This document shows positions 36,388 through 46,294 of a DNA stretch of 64,000 bases, piece by piece. The stretch covers positions 96,237-160,236 of the forward strand of contig QQUE01000020.1 in assembly GCA_008501765.1 (NCBI GenBank), read 5' to 3'. The translations under genes and the position numbers were made by a program. Source of the stretch: Calditrichota bacterium. Lineage in GTDB: Bacteria; Zhuqueibacterota; Zhuqueibacteria; Zhuqueibacterales; Geothermadaptataceae. Position 1 is the first letter of the stretch. Each line of letters opens with the position of its first letter. The notes beneath the pieces were generated by a model, which was given only the letters and a program-made list of their open reading frames with translations, made no database searches and had not been told where the DNA came from.

Positions 36388-38739
36388 ATGGCAAATTCAA
36401 AAAGAAGTGTTTCGAAAGTTGAAGAAACTGTTCTGCGAAATAACAATGATAAATTGTGCTACAAACCTACTGAAAAATTGAGCACTGTAATCGTCGACAG
36501 TTTTCCGGCTCTGGGAAAGTTGGCTGCTCTGCGATTTATCGAATGGGCGCAACTAAACGCAGGCTGGACAATTGCTTTGCCAACAGGAAAAACGCCTGAG
36601 CATTTTATAAAATGGGTCAGCTATTTTTTAAAGAAATGGGAAACCGGCGATGCTGTACAGATTTTAGAAACGCATGGAATCGATCCGGCAAAAAAACCGG
36701 ATATGCAAAGTTTTCACTTCGTGCAAATTGATGAATTTTACCCAATAAATTCATGGCAAAGCAACAGTTTTTATCACTATGTGAATAAATTTTATATCGA
36801 TGCTTTTAATCTGGATCCACAAAAAGCATTGTTGATAAATCCAAACGAGATCGGTTTGAAAAATGAGCGCTATATCGAAAATATCTGGTCGGATAAATGT
36901 GTCGATCTCTCGTTGCGAACCCGGCATCCGCGCAATGCAAAAGAAGACCGGCAAAAGTATGTCCTGGACGCGGTCGATCAATTTTGCACGGATTATGAGA
37001 AAAAAATCCGTCAGCTCGATGGCATTGGTTTTTTTCTCGGCGGAATTGGTCCCGATGGCCATATCGGCTTCAATGTACAGGGTTCGGACCACTATTCATC
37101 AACTCGCCTGACGCAAACCAATTATGAAACCCAGGCAGCGGCTGCCTCTGATCTCGGCGGGATTGAAGTATCACGGCAACGTCTGGTGATCACAATTGGG
37201 TTACAAACTATTGTCTATAATCCCAATACAACCGCAATAGTCATCGCTGCCGGGGAGGCGAAAGCTGAAATTGTTCGTAAAGCCATCGAATCTACAATTT
37301 CCAATGATATCCCCGCTTCGATTTTGCAGGAACTGGTCAACGCAACATTTTACATCACCCGCGGTGCCGCAAAACTTCTTGGCAAGCGCAGGTACCAGGA
37401 ATTGGAAAAAACAAAAGAAGCCACTCAGCAATTGCAATTCCGTGTACTTACAGATCTCGCATTGAGCAAACTAAAAAGGGCGGTTGATCTCACCGAACAG
37501 GACTTGAAATCAACACCGTTGGCAAAACTACTGCAAAAAAAATCGAAAAAGAAATTGAGTGATGTTGTATTTGAAATGGATGCCGTCTATGAAAAACGCA
37601 TCCTGAACGCGCTCGATGTGCATACTCATGAAACTTTTTTGCACACCGCTCCGCATCACGATGATATCATGCTTGCCTATTTGCCTTTTCTGGTTCGGTT
37701 GATGCGCGACCAATCAAACGATCATTATTTTAATTATCTCACGAGTGGGTTCACAGCCGTCACCAATTCTTACATGGTTTCACAAATTGACAATGCCCGG
37801 GAACATCTACGCACCCCGGAATTTGAATCCATGGCTGCGAGTGGGTATTTTAATCCCAAAGTTGTCACTTTCAGAAACCGGGATGTTTTTCAATACCTGG
37901 ATGGCCTGGCAGGGAGCAGTAAAGATGCCGTGAACGAGGGAAATGCACGGCGCTTTTTACGGAATTTGGTCGAAAATTATGGCGATCGAACATCCAAAAT
38001 GCTCAAGGAGCGCTTACAAAGACTGACGGATTATTTTTCCGATCGCTATCCCGGTAAAAAAGATGAGCCGGATGTGCAAAAATTGAAAGGCATGCTGCGG
38101 GAATGGGAAGCCGACATCCTGTGGGGATATTTTGGCTTCAGTTCCGAGAAAATTATCCATTCCCGGCTTGGCTTTTATCAGGGTGAAATATTTACCGAGG
38201 AGCCGGAACTCGACCGTGATGTCCTGCCGGTATTGAAGACGCTGCGAAAAGTAAAGCCGACCATCGTCACCGTTGCCCTCGATCCCGAAGGCAGCGGCCC
38301 GGACACCCATTATAAAGTTTTGCAAGCCGTTTCCACCGCGCTCAAAATTTACCGCGAAGAAACAAAAAATAACGATATCGAAGTCTGGGGATATCGCAAT
38401 GTCTGGTACCGGTACCACCCGAGTGAAGCCAATTTATTTATCCCGGTAACCATGAATGGCATGGCGATTTTGCAGGATTCGTTCCTCAATTCATTTATCT
38501 CCCAGGCCGAGGCTTCTTTTCCGAGCCACGAATTCGATGGGCCGTTTTCCGGTCTGGCGAAGAAAATCCAGGTTGAGCAGTATCAGTACATTAAAACTGT
38601 ACTCGGCAGGGATTTTTTCTATAAAAATCCGGATTCGCGCATACGCTCAACGCGCGGTTTGGTCTTTTTGAAAACGATGAATCTGGATGAGTTTTTCGAA
38701 ACCTCACGCGAGCTGCGCAAAACTACTGAAAATATGTGA
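36388..38739 (+). CDS. Glucosamine-6-phosphate deaminase-like protein fused to a LmbE/PIG-L deacetylase-like domain
   Basis: 783 residues, far longer than NagB (about 265). Residues about 30-345 are a NagB-type isomerase/deaminase: QIDEFYP (Asp115-Glu116) matches the catalytic DE pair and GIGPDGHIGFN (221-229) holds the ring-opening His225. From about 405 a LmbE/PIG-L-like domain begins with TAPHHDDIMLAYLP (metal motif His423-His424-Asp425-Asp426) and ends near residue 760. LmbE members are zinc N-deacetylases, so one chain could deacetylate and deaminate GlcNAc-6-P. This two-part protein is known as a NagB-like family in Bacteroidota; the dual activity here is inferred. The ORF starts 20 bp after the kinase, within the operon. 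Confidence 0.85.
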   Translation: MANSKRSVSKVEETVLRNNNDKLCYKPTEKLSTVIVDSFPALGKLAALRFIEWAQLNAGWTIALPTGKTPEHFIKWVSYFLKKWETGDAVQILETHGIDPAKKPDMQSFHFVQIDEFYPINSWQSNSFYHYVNKFYIDAFNLDPQKALLINPNEIGLKNERYIENIWSDKCVDLSLRTRHPRNAKEDRQKYVLDAVDQFCTDYEKKIRQLDGIGFFLGGIGPDGHIGFNVQGSDHYSSTRLTQTNYETQAAAASDLGGIEVSRQRLVITIGLQTIVYNPNTTAIVIAAGEAKAEIVRKAIESTISNDIPASILQELVNATFYITRGAAKLLGKRRYQELEKTKEATQQLQFRVLTDLALSKLKRAVDLTEQDLKSTPLAKLLQKKSKKKLSDVVFEMDAVYEKRILNALDVHTHETFLHTAPHHDDIMLAYLPFLVRLMRDQSNDHYFNYLTSGFTAVTNSYMVSQIDNAREHLRTPEFESMAASGYFNPKVVTFRNRDVFQYLDGLAGSSKDAVNEGNARRFLRNLVENYGDRTSKMLKERLQRLTDYFSDRYPGKKDEPDVQKLKGMLREWEADILWGYFGFSSEKIIHSRLGFYQGEIFTEEPELDRDVLPVLKTLRKVKPTIVTVALDPEGSGPDTHYKVLQAVSTALKIYREETKNNDIEVWGYRNVWYRYHPSEANLFIPVTMNGMAILQDSFLNSFISQAEASFPSHEFDGPFSGLAKKIQVEQYQYIKTVLGRDFFYKNPDSRIRSTRGLVFLKTMNLDEFFETSRELRKTTENM

Positions 38740-38842
38740 TTGACAATTTAGATATTCATAACTGGAAGTGCGCGAAAAATAAAAATAGATTGGCCTTATT
38801 TTAGCTGTTATTTTGAGCAAATAACGAAAAGGTGAAGAAGTG

Positions 38843-40912
38843 ATGAAATTTAAAAAACTAAAATCTTCCATTTTTTTCTGGTTTCTAATTATGGCACATA
38901 TTTCTACCCACAGTGTTGCAAAGGACAAAAAAAACAAACTCGATCTCATGCCGATGCCTGCCGAAATGAGCATCAAAAAAGAGAACTTCCGCCTCGATGC
39001 ATCATTCAAAATGAAAGTTGTCGGCCCGGGGCACGAGCGAATCTTGAGCGCGGCCACGCGGATGCTGCGGCGGTTGAGCAATCGCACAGGATTGTTTTTT
39101 GAGCAATCATACCTGAAGGCCGAGTCTGCCGTAGTAAATCCAGATTTTACAATTAATTGCAAGCGTGCCGGTCAGGTGAAACTCGGTGAAGATGAAAGCT
39201 ACTCCCTGTCTGTTTCAGCAATAGAAATTTATCTTCACGCTGAAAATGACCTCGGTGCGATGCACGGCCTCGAAACCCTGCTTCAGCTTCTGTCTACCGA
39301 TGAGAAGGGATATTATCTTCCCGGCGTTTCGATCACCGATACGCCGCGTTTTAAATGGCGCGGATTGCTAATCGATCCCGGCCGCCACTTTATGCCGGTT
39401 GAAGTTATCAAGCGAAATCTCGATGGTATGGCTGCCGTCAAAATGAATGTTTTGCACTGGCATTTGACCGAAGACCAGGGCTTCCGGGTTGAATCTAAAA
39501 TTTACCCCAAATTGCATGAGCTGGGATCGGATGGCCAATTTTACAGCCAAAATCAAATTAAAGATATCATCAAATATGCTGAAGATCGCGGCATTCGTGT
39601 GGTTCCCGAATTTGATGTTCCCGGGCATTGCACGTCCTGGTTGGTCGGTCATCCCGAGCTTGGCAGTGCGCCCGGTCCCTATGAAATTGAGCGCGGATGG
39701 GGAATTAAATACCCGGCTTTAAATCCTGTTTCCGATGCAGTAATCGAATTTCTCGACGATTTTTTTGGCGAGATGGCGGGCCTTTTCCCCGATCCGTATT
39801 TTCATATCGGCGGGGACGAGGTTGAACAGGGCTCCGGCCACAAAGCGAAGCACTGGAATGAAAGTGCCGATATTCAGGCGTTTATGAAAAAAAATAATAT
39901 CCCGGATAATGCTGCATTGCAGGCTTTTTTCAACAAACGAATCTTGAAAGTGCTCACCAAACATGATAAAATTATGGTTGGCTGGGAGGAAATCCTGCAT
40001 GAAAGCATGCCACGAAATATCGTAATTCAATCCTGGCGTGGCCCCGAAGCTATGGTTAATGCAGCTCGATCTGGATTTCAGAGTATTCTCTCAAAAGGCT
40101 ATTATATCGATTTGATTAAACCGGCACGAACCCACTATCTCGTCGATCCGGTTCCGGAGAATTCGCCATTGTCACCTGAAGAGAAAGATCTGATTTTAGG
40201 TGGTGAGGCAACGATGTGGGGCGAGTTTGTGACGCCAGAAACAATCGATTCGCGAATTTGGCCGCGCACAGCCGTCATTGCAGAACGGTTATGGTCACCG
40301 CCTGAAATTAACAACGTCGATGAAATGTATCGCCGCTTGGATATTATTTCGCTGCAATTGGAAGAGCATGGTTTGACACACGAAAAAAATTATGACATGA
40401 TGCTGCGCCGGCTCGTTCGCAGTGGGGAAATAACCGCATTAAAAACTTTTGTCGATGTTGTTGAGCCGGTAAAAATCTACCGGCGCAATGCCTTGCGCGA
40501 ACACACCTCATTTTCGCCCATGACCCGTGTCGTCGATACGGCGCGGCCGGATGCAAAAACGGCGCGCATTTTTAATCAAATGGTTGCTCAGTTTTGTACC
40601 GGGGAATCGGCTCAACTCGCTGCAAAAATTCGCCACCAGCTTGATGTTTGGCAAAAGAATCACACAGACTTGGAAAAATCAATTCGAATTGCGCCGGTTT
40701 TACAAGAAATTGCGCCACTATCGCTATCCCTTGCGCAGTGTGCTGTAATCGGATTGCGGGCACTGTCCGCCGTCGAAAATGGTAAGAAAATAAAATCTAC
40801 TGAAATTGCCGCTGCCAAAGAACAAATTGAAAAAGCAAAAGAACCGTACGGGCAGGTGGAGCTGCAGATAATTCCAGGCATCGAAGAATTGCTTGGCTTG
40901 GCTGTTGATTAA
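38843..40912 (+). CDS. Beta-N-acetylhexosaminidase (GH20), exported
   Basis: 689 residues. An N-terminal hydrophobic segment (about 6-25) is a signal peptide. A GH20b-like N-domain (about 35-155) precedes the catalytic barrel: PRFKWRGLLIDPGRHFMPV, LHWHLTEDQGFRVE, PEFDVPGHCTSWL and the catalytic pair in YFHIGGDEVEQG (about Asp325-Glu326), which supports substrate-assisted catalysis. The C-terminal ~200 residues are helical and of unknown role. It removes terminal GlcNAc (or GalNAc) from chitooligosaccharides or glycoconjugates in the periplasm. GTG 38840 is an alternative start. A 100-bp gap from the NagB-like gene suggests the same operon. Confidence 0.92.
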   Translation: MKFKKLKSSIFFWFLIMAHISTHSVAKDKKNKLDLMPMPAEMSIKKENFRLDASFKMKVVGPGHERILSAATRMLRRLSNRTGLFFEQSYLKAESAVVNPDFTINCKRAGQVKLGEDESYSLSVSAIEIYLHAENDLGAMHGLETLLQLLSTDEKGYYLPGVSITDTPRFKWRGLLIDPGRHFMPVEVIKRNLDGMAAVKMNVLHWHLTEDQGFRVESKIYPKLHELGSDGQFYSQNQIKDIIKYAEDRGIRVVPEFDVPGHCTSWLVGHPELGSAPGPYEIERGWGIKYPALNPVSDAVIEFLDDFFGEMAGLFPDPYFHIGGDEVEQGSGHKAKHWNESADIQAFMKKNNIPDNAALQAFFNKRILKVLTKHDKIMVGWEEILHESMPRNIVIQSWRGPEAMVNAARSGFQSILSKGYYIDLIKPARTHYLVDPVPENSPLSPEEKDLILGGEATMWGEFVTPETIDSRIWPRTAVIAERLWSPPEINNVDEMYRRLDIISLQLEEHGLTHEKNYDMMLRRLVRSGEITALKTFVDVVEPVKIYRRNALREHTSFSPMTRVVDTARPDAKTARIFNQMVAQFCTGESAQLAAKIRHQLDVWQKNHTDLEKSIRIAPVLQEIAPLSLSLAQCAVIGLRALSAVENGKKIKSTEIAAAKEQIEKAKEPYGQVELQIIPGIEELLGLAVD

Positions 40913-40966
40913 TTTTTATTTCCCAATGAGGATTGGCAGACATTTAAAAAGAAAGCGAGAGAGGAA

Positions 40967-42136
40967 ATGATTGAAGAACTGAAAGGCAGGTTGGTTTCTC
41001 TGGACGTCTTTCGGGGGATTACGATCGCGGGAATGATTCTGGTAAATAATCCGGGCAGTTGGTCGCACGTTTATCCGCCGCTGCGGCATGCAGAATGGCA
41101 CGGCTGGACACCGACTGATTTTATTTTTCCATTTTTTCTATTTATCGTCGGCGTTTCAATGGCTTTTTCGATGAGCAAATACCTGCAGCCGGCGGCAGAT
41201 CGCAAGGGGATTTACCGTAAAATTGTACGGCGAACAATCGTAATATTTGGCCTTGGATTTTTACTGTTTCTGATCCCAACAAATATGCCCGCTGGCTACA
41301 ATTGGTTCTCCGACACTTTGGCTCCTGTTCGCTTTTTAGGTGTTTTGCAAAGAATCGCCATCGTCTACTTTTTCTCTGCGCTGATTATTCTCAATTTTAA
41401 CAAAAAGAAGCAGTACATTTGGGCTATTGGATTGCTGGCATTTTATTGGGTGGTGATGAAATTGGTACCTGTCCCTGTTCTGCAGGATGGGATCGTGGTT
41501 TATCATGTTGGTTCATTGACGAAAGACATAAACCTCGCCACCTACATCGACACTGTGCTCATCAGCGGGCATACCTGGAAAATGGGCCCTTATTTCGCAT
41601 TTGATCCGGAAGGACTTTTGAGCACAATCCCGGCAATCAGCACAACATTAATTGGCGTTTTCACAGGCTACTGGCTAAAATCCGGTAAAGAAAAATATGA
41701 ATTGGCAGCGGGCTTGTTTTTCGCAGGTGTAACAGGGCTGGTTCTCGGTGTGATTTTCGATATGTGGTTTCCCATCAATAAAGCGCTGTGGTCGCCATCG
41801 TTTGTTGTTTTTATGGGAGGGATGGCTGTATTATTTCTCGCGGTGTGCTATTATATCGTTGATGTGAAAAATATCAGCCGCGGCTCGAAAGCATTTATTA
41901 TTTACGGGACAAATGCACTGGCGCTGTACGTTTTGGCAGGAATTTTCACTCGATTATCCCTGCTGATAAAAGTGAATGCAGCGGGTCTCAGTTTGAAAGG
42001 TTGGGTCTATAAATCTGTGCTGGTGCCTGTTTTTGGCGATTTGAACGGCTCCCTTGCTTACGCTATTCTTTATATTTTGCTTTGGCTCGGTGCGATGGCT
42101 ATTCTTTATCACCGTAGAATTTTCATCAAGATTTAA
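40967..42136 (+). CDS. NagX-like membrane acyltransferase (heparan-alpha-glucosaminide N-acetyltransferase family)
   Basis: 389 residues with about 10-11 hydrophobic helices. The start RLVSLDVFRGITIAGMILVNNPGSWSHVYPPLRHAEWHGWTPTD is the family hallmark: SLDxFRG, the N-P-G segment and the His near the first loop that corresponds to the acetyl-accepting histidine of HGSNAT. FPFFLFIVGVSMAFS follows. Members take acetyl-CoA on one face of the membrane and act on a glucosamine sugar, and bacterial NagX sits in GlcNAc operons, as here. The exact reaction in bacteria is not settled. AGAGAGGAA precedes the ATG. Confidence 0.85.
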   Translation: MIEELKGRLVSLDVFRGITIAGMILVNNPGSWSHVYPPLRHAEWHGWTPTDFIFPFFLFIVGVSMAFSMSKYLQPAADRKGIYRKIVRRTIVIFGLGFLLFLIPTNMPAGYNWFSDTLAPVRFLGVLQRIAIVYFFSALIILNFNKKKQYIWAIGLLAFYWVVMKLVPVPVLQDGIVVYHVGSLTKDINLATYIDTVLISGHTWKMGPYFAFDPEGLLSTIPAISTTLIGVFTGYWLKSGKEKYELAAGLFFAGVTGLVLGVIFDMWFPINKALWSPSFVVFMGGMAVLFLAVCYYIVDVKNISRGSKAFIIYGTNALALYVLAGIFTRLSLLIKVNAAGLSLKGWVYKSVLVPVFGDLNGSLAYAILYILLWLGAMAILYHRRIFIKI

Positions 42137-42173
42137 ATTGCTTTTGGAAAAAACACAAAAAAGGGACGATTAG

Positions 42174-43082
42174 ATGAATTCAATCTCAGCATTAAGGTAT
42201 ATTATAATCGCAGTTTTTATGATGGCATTTAGTGCTTGTCAGCATCCAATTTTTGAAAATGATAAATGGGAAAAAGTGGGAGGTGGCCTCAATTTTCCAG
42301 AAGGACCCGTCTGGGATGGGGAGAAAACACTCTACTTTTCCAATTGCTCTGGCGGCTGGATCGGAAAAATATCGGCAGGTAAAATCGATACTTTTTTAAT
42401 TGCCGGTGAACGTACTTTCAGGAAAACAAATGGCCTGGCAATCGATAAAAATGGAGACATTCTGGCCTGTGATTTTGGGCTTGGCGCTATTCTGAAAATT
42501 TCAGCAGAGGGCGCTGTTACAACCCTCATTGCAGGATTTGAGGGCACTGCTTTTAATCGACCAAATGATATTCGATTCACAACAGCAGGCAATTTTTATT
42601 TTACCGATCCCAAAAGTTATGGGGAAAACAAGCTGGACGGGCGGCTTTTTTACTACGAATCCGGTACGAAAACGATAAAGTTAGCTGCAGACAGTCTGGC
42701 ATTTCCCAATGGTTTGGCCATTTCACCTGTGGATAAAAAACTCTACGTCAGTGAATCGGCGAAAAATCAAATTATCCGCTTTGATATCGACGCAAATGGT
42801 GAATTGAGCAATAAACAGACCTTCATTAAATTACCCGGTGGCGATCCTGACGGTCTCGATTTTGATAGCGAGGGAAATTTGTATGTTGCCCACTTTGGTA
42901 GTGGGACTCTTTTCGTCATTTCGCCTGATGGAAGAATCAAAGAAGCGTTAAATACCTCCGGAAAAAAATCGAGCAATCTCGAGTTCGGTGGGCAGGATTT
43001 AAAAACGCTTTTTCTCACGGAAGATGAGACAAATGCTGTTTATAAAATTAGAACAAATTTTCCGGGATACAACAGGGAATGA
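42174..43082 (+). CDS. SMP-30/gluconolactonase-type beta-propeller lipoprotein
   Basis: 302 residues. The signal peptide ends in a lipobox (AFSAC, Cys22). The rest is a six-bladed propeller: GGLNFPEGPVWDGEKTLYFSN, NGLAIDKNGDILACDFG, FNRPNDIRFTTAGNFYFTDP (metal-binding Asn-Asp), FPNGLAISPVDKKLYVSES and DPDGLDFDSEGNLYVAHFGSG. Family members hydrolyse sugar lactones or similar esters with a divalent metal. At the end of the amino-sugar operon it may act on an oxidised sugar in the periplasm; that is inferred. It ends before a repeat-filled convergent spacer. Confidence 0.85.
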   Translation: MNSISALRYIIIAVFMMAFSACQHPIFENDKWEKVGGGLNFPEGPVWDGEKTLYFSNCSGGWIGKISAGKIDTFLIAGERTFRKTNGLAIDKNGDILACDFGLGAILKISAEGAVTTLIAGFEGTAFNRPNDIRFTTAGNFYFTDPKSYGENKLDGRLFYYESGTKTIKLAADSLAFPNGLAISPVDKKLYVSESAKNQIIRFDIDANGELSNKQTFIKLPGGDPDGLDFDSEGNLYVAHFGSGTLFVISPDGRIKEALNTSGKKSSNLEFGGQDLKTLFLTEDETNAVYKIRTNFPGYNRE

Positions 43083-43171
43083 ATTTAGGCCAGATTATAA
43101 TGAGAAAGAATAATCTTATTTTTGTTTGATGTGCGCAAAAAGATTATTCGACTGAAAGTGTACTCAATCTT

Positions 43172-43407
43172 GTCATTCCCGCATGCGCATCAATTCAAGG
43201 AAATTATATATGTGGATAACTTGTAAATCGAAGTGAACATCCCTCTGATTTGTGCTCTTGACGAGCACAAATCGTCTCCCTTCAAAGGGAGAATTTAAAA
43301 GTCCCCCTTTGAAGGGGGATTGAGGGGGATGTCTGAGTTTAGCCTCAAACACCAAGTTATCCACACGCTATGTTGACACCAATACGAAAACAACGCTCTG
43401 GAATGAC
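43172..43407. repeat. Nested palindromic intergenic repeat with DnaA-box-like arms
   Basis: The 357-bp convergent gap holds nested inverted repeats and no gene. GTCATTCC (43172) and GGAATGAC (43400) are outermost. GTGGATAACTTG (43212-43223) and CAAGTTATCCAC (43353-43364) come next; each arm contains the perfect 9-mer TTATCCACA or its complement. Inside are hairpins GATTTGTGCTC/GAGCACAAATC, TCTCCCTT/AAGGGAGA and TCCCCCTT/AAGGGGGA, the last a common CCCCCTTTGAAGGGGG-type repeat. Confidence 0.65.
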
Positions 43408-43439
43408 ACGCTGGTGGCATTTTTAGTGAATTGATTTAA

Positions 43440-45383
43440 TTATTGATTCTCCTTCTGATCGACGCCGTATTCCCGCAGTTTGCGCCACAGAGTCGTCCGG
43501 CCGATGGCGAGGGCTTTGCTGGCTTCTTCATAATTCCAATTATACAAATCGAGAATTTTCATAATGTGCTGTTTTTCAGCATCTTTTAAAGTATGCAGCT
43601 CGGGCTCCGTCGAAATTGTTTTGTTATTTTGCGCATGCAACGCAGGTGGAAAATCATAAATTGAGATACTTTTGCCGACTGCGAGCGCACAGGCCCTTTC
43701 GATGGCGTTTTCAAGCTCACGGACATTGCCCGGCCACGAATAAGCCTGCAATGCAATTTTGGCCTCCGGGCTAAATTCATAAACTTCTTTTTGAAAATCT
43801 GTATTGATGCGTTGCAAAAAGTATTGTGCAATGTGTAAAATATCATCGCCACGATTTCGCAGGGGTGGCAGCGTTAATTGCAGAACATTCAAACGATAGT
43901 ATAAATCGCGCCGAAACAAATCTTTTTCAACAAGGTCAGCCAAGCTTTTATTTGTTGCCGCCAGCACTCGCACATCCGGATGGTGAATTTCTGTGCCACC
44001 GACGTGTTTGATTTCACCTTCCTGTAAAAATCGGAGCAATTTCACTTGCAGGTTTGGTTGCAATTCTGCGATTTCATCCAGCAAAATAGTTCCGCCCTCA
44101 GCAGCCTCAATCAAACCTGATTTCTTGAATTCCGCACCGGTAAATGCCCCTTTTTCGTGGCCGAATAATTCACTCTCCAAAAGGTTTTCGGGAATGGCGC
44201 CGCAGTTTACGGCAATAAAGGGTTTATCCGCACGTTGGCTTAATTTATGGACGGCCCTGGCAACGAGTTCTTTTCCTGTGCCACTCTCACCATCGATGAG
44301 AATCGTGATATTCGTGCGTGCAACCCGGGAGATCAACTCAAAAATTCGCTGCATTTCGCGGGAAGCGCCAATCATTCCGGCAAAATTGAACCGCTTGTCC
44401 GAATCGAGCCATTGGAAAAAATTTTGACTTTCTTCATTTATCCAGAGTTCAATTTCCTGGAGAATTGCTTTCCGACTTGATTTGTTATGGTCGATAAGGC
44501 GGGAAAGTTCCGATTTTTCATAGCTGAAAACGTTGTATATGCGCTTGACGTTTTGTAAGGCATCGGTGTCGTTCGAATAATTGCAAATGAGGAGCCGGCT
44601 GTTATTTTGCGCTGCCATCCTGCGGTTAATTGCCGCTTTTTGCAGTTGAAATTTCATTTGCGGTGCACCAATAAAAATCAAATCAGCCGTTTCAAGATTG
44701 CCGTTCAGCTTTACCGGGGAAATATTGGACTGTTTCACCCGCGGATCGATGGATTGCACGTCGCCACAATGCAGCACAAAATCGTGGGCGCCGTCGGATT
44801 CCAGCTCCGTTACGATTTGCTGGAAATCCTCATGCCAGCCAATGAAATGCACAGATTTATTTTTAACCGAGCCAAAAATCTTTCCGGCGAGCTCGCGCAA
44901 AACCGCTGCCTGATGGATAGCAAATTTGAAGAAACTTGATTCCATGCGGATTTTTTCATGCAGCCAAATTCCCTTCTGAAATAGATGATGCAAAACCGGT
45001 CCCGTATATCCTGCTTCTGATGCTTGCTCAAAGGCATCACGAATCGGCTCCAAAAACCATTTCCCGGTCGCGTCAATATTCAGGCCGGCGACATTTTTTA
45101 GAAAATGAGAAACGGCCTGACCTGCATGCAACTCCTTTTTATTGCCATTTTCTGCTGCAAAATCTGGATGAATTTTTGTCAAATATTTTATTATTTCAGC
45201 AGAAGTTGGCGCTTTTTTATCTTCATCCAAAATAAGAAAAAGCTCACATCCGCCCGGGTAATTTAACAGCAGCCATTCGTTCGCCGCCACCAATGAATCC
45301 AGTGATTTTAGCTGGTTATCACTATGCTGGCTCGTCGGGCTTTCGGGTTTTTCTGAGGTGAATATGTAAAGGCAGATTTTCAT
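43440..45383 (-). CDS. Sigma-54 activator with a degenerate glutamyl-tRNA reductase as sensor
   Basis: 647 residues. The C-terminal part is an NtrC-type activator: [17 protein letters not shown], Walker A GESGTGKE (365-372), GAFTGA (412-417, sigma-54 contact), Walker [10 protein letters not shown] (433-441), [11 protein letters not shown], and a Fis-type HTH ending [12 protein letters not shown]. Residues 1-335 match glutamyl-tRNA reductase along their length: [67 protein letters not shown] and the C-terminal helix [21 protein letters not shown]. The catalytic STCNR region reads NYPGGCELF, with Cys46 shifted, and the NADPH loop reads FIGWHED, so catalysis is probably lost. It follows a HemX-like gene by 9 bp, the place normally held by hemA. 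A haem-status sensor is the likely role (inference). Confidence 0.87.
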   Translation of the reverse strand: MKICLYIFTSEKPESPTSQHSDNQLKSLDSLVAANEWLLLNYPGGCELFLILDEDKKAPTSAEIIKYLTKIHPDFAAENGNKKELHAGQAVSHFLKNVAGLNIDATGKWFLEPIRDAFEQASEAGYTGPVLHHLFQKGIWLHEKIRMESSFFKFAIHQAAVLRELAGKIFGSVKNKSVHFIGWHEDFQQIVTELESDGAHDFVLHCGDVQSIDPRVKQSNISPVKLNGNLETADLIFIGAPQMKFQLQKAAINRRMAAQNNSRLLICNYSNDTDALQNVKRIYNVFSYEKSELSRLIDHNKSSRKAILQEIELWINEESQNFFQWLDSDKRFNFAGMIGASREMQRIFELISRVARTNITILIDGESGTGKELVARAVHKLSQRADKPFIAVNCGAIPENLLESELFGHEKGAFTGAEFKKSGLIEAAEGGTILLDEIAELQPNLQVKLLRFLQEGEIKHVGGTEIHHPDVRVLAATNKSLADLVEKDLFRRDLYYRLNVLQLTLPPLRNRGDDILHIAQYFLQRINTDFQKEVYEFSPEAKIALQAYSWPGNVRELENAIERACALAVGKSISIYDFPPALHAQNNKTISTEPELHTLKDAEKQHIMKILDLYNWNYEEASKALAIGRTTLWRKLREYGVDQKENQ

Positions 45384-45392
45384 ATAATTGGA

Positions 45393-46208
45393 TTAACCGA
45401 ATTGGTGTTGGGTTGTGAAAACCAGCGAGATGACCAGGAATGAAAACAGAATCCAGATAAATCCGATGATCGAAATCAGCGCTGCCCGGTCACCCTGCCA
45501 GCCAAGCAATCGCCTGCTGATAAAATGGAATCCATAAATTGCGATTATTATCAGTACTGAGGAAAATTTTGCGTCCGAGGTCATTAAGTTATCCCAAACC
45601 AAATTGGCGCCGTAGATGCCGAGCCCGAGGCCAATTATTGCAAAAACCAGCCCGGAATCAACCGCGGCATTGCTGATGCGTTCGAAAAAAGTAAGGGAAG
45701 GCAAACGTGTATAAAAGACACCCATCGTAAGTTTTTTGAGCTCACGCTCGAGATGGTATTGCAGCAGGCTGGCTATAAAAGATAAAGTAAAAGCGCCGTA
45801 TGAGAGCAGCATGCACAAAACGTGAATTTCGAATTTAAAATCGTGCAGAACTTCGGCAATTTTCGGATTGGCAACAAAGAGAAAATTGGAAATCGCGAGT
45901 AAAACAAGAAGGATTGGGAGAATGAACGCACCCATACTGGGTTCGCGCAGGCGTTTTTCCAACAACCAGTAAATTAAGGCTGTAAACAGGACAAACGAAT
46001 TCATTGCTTCACTTACATTGGCGATATAGAGCCTGCCCTCCGTGCTTAAAAAATATATGAAAAATACGAGATGCAAAATGACCGCAGCCGTGAGGAGATT
46101 CAATTTAAGTTTATTGTCTTTGCGCTCGGCGCCGATAAAATCGCGCCAGTAAAACAATGTGGCGCCGGCGTAAATCGCCCAAATTATCCAATGGAGTAAT
46201 AGACTCAA
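45393..46208 (-). CDS. HemX/CcsA-like integral membrane protein
   Basis: 271 residues with about eight hydrophobic helices. HVLCMLLSYGAFTLSFIASLLQYHLERELK and LGWQGDRAALISIIGFIWILFSFLV match the cytochrome c assembly protein/HemX family. The tryptophan-rich haem-handling WWD loop of true CcsA is reduced to YGANLVWDNLMTSD, so this looks more like HemX, a partner that tunes glutamyl-tRNA reductase level, than like a cytochrome synthase. The next gene, 9 bp downstream, is a glutamyl-tRNA-reductase-derived activator, so the pair probably works together at the inner membrane. Either name would be defensible; haem binding is inferred from family. Confidence 0.8.
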   Translation of the reverse strand: MSLLLHWIIWAIYAGATLFYWRDFIGAERKDNKLKLNLLTAAVILHLVFFIYFLSTEGRLYIANVSEAMNSFVLFTALIYWLLEKRLREPSMGAFILPILLVLLAISNFLFVANPKIAEVLHDFKFEIHVLCMLLSYGAFTLSFIASLLQYHLERELKKLTMGVFYTRLPSLTFFERISNAAVDSGLVFAIIGLGLGIYGANLVWDNLMTSDAKFSSVLIIIAIYGFHFISRRLLGWQGDRAALISIIGFIWILFSFLVISLVFTTQHQFG

Positions 46209-46294
46209 AATAGCTCCTGTATTAAACTAAATGAACGGTTTTTTTTGAAATATCTGAAATCAAATATGTGACTGAAATAGATTGTGTTTGCATC

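Noticed and set aside
45393..46208. True cytochrome c synthase CcsA
   Set aside because: The WWD motif is degenerate, and the linkage to a GluTR-derived gene favours a HemX-like role.
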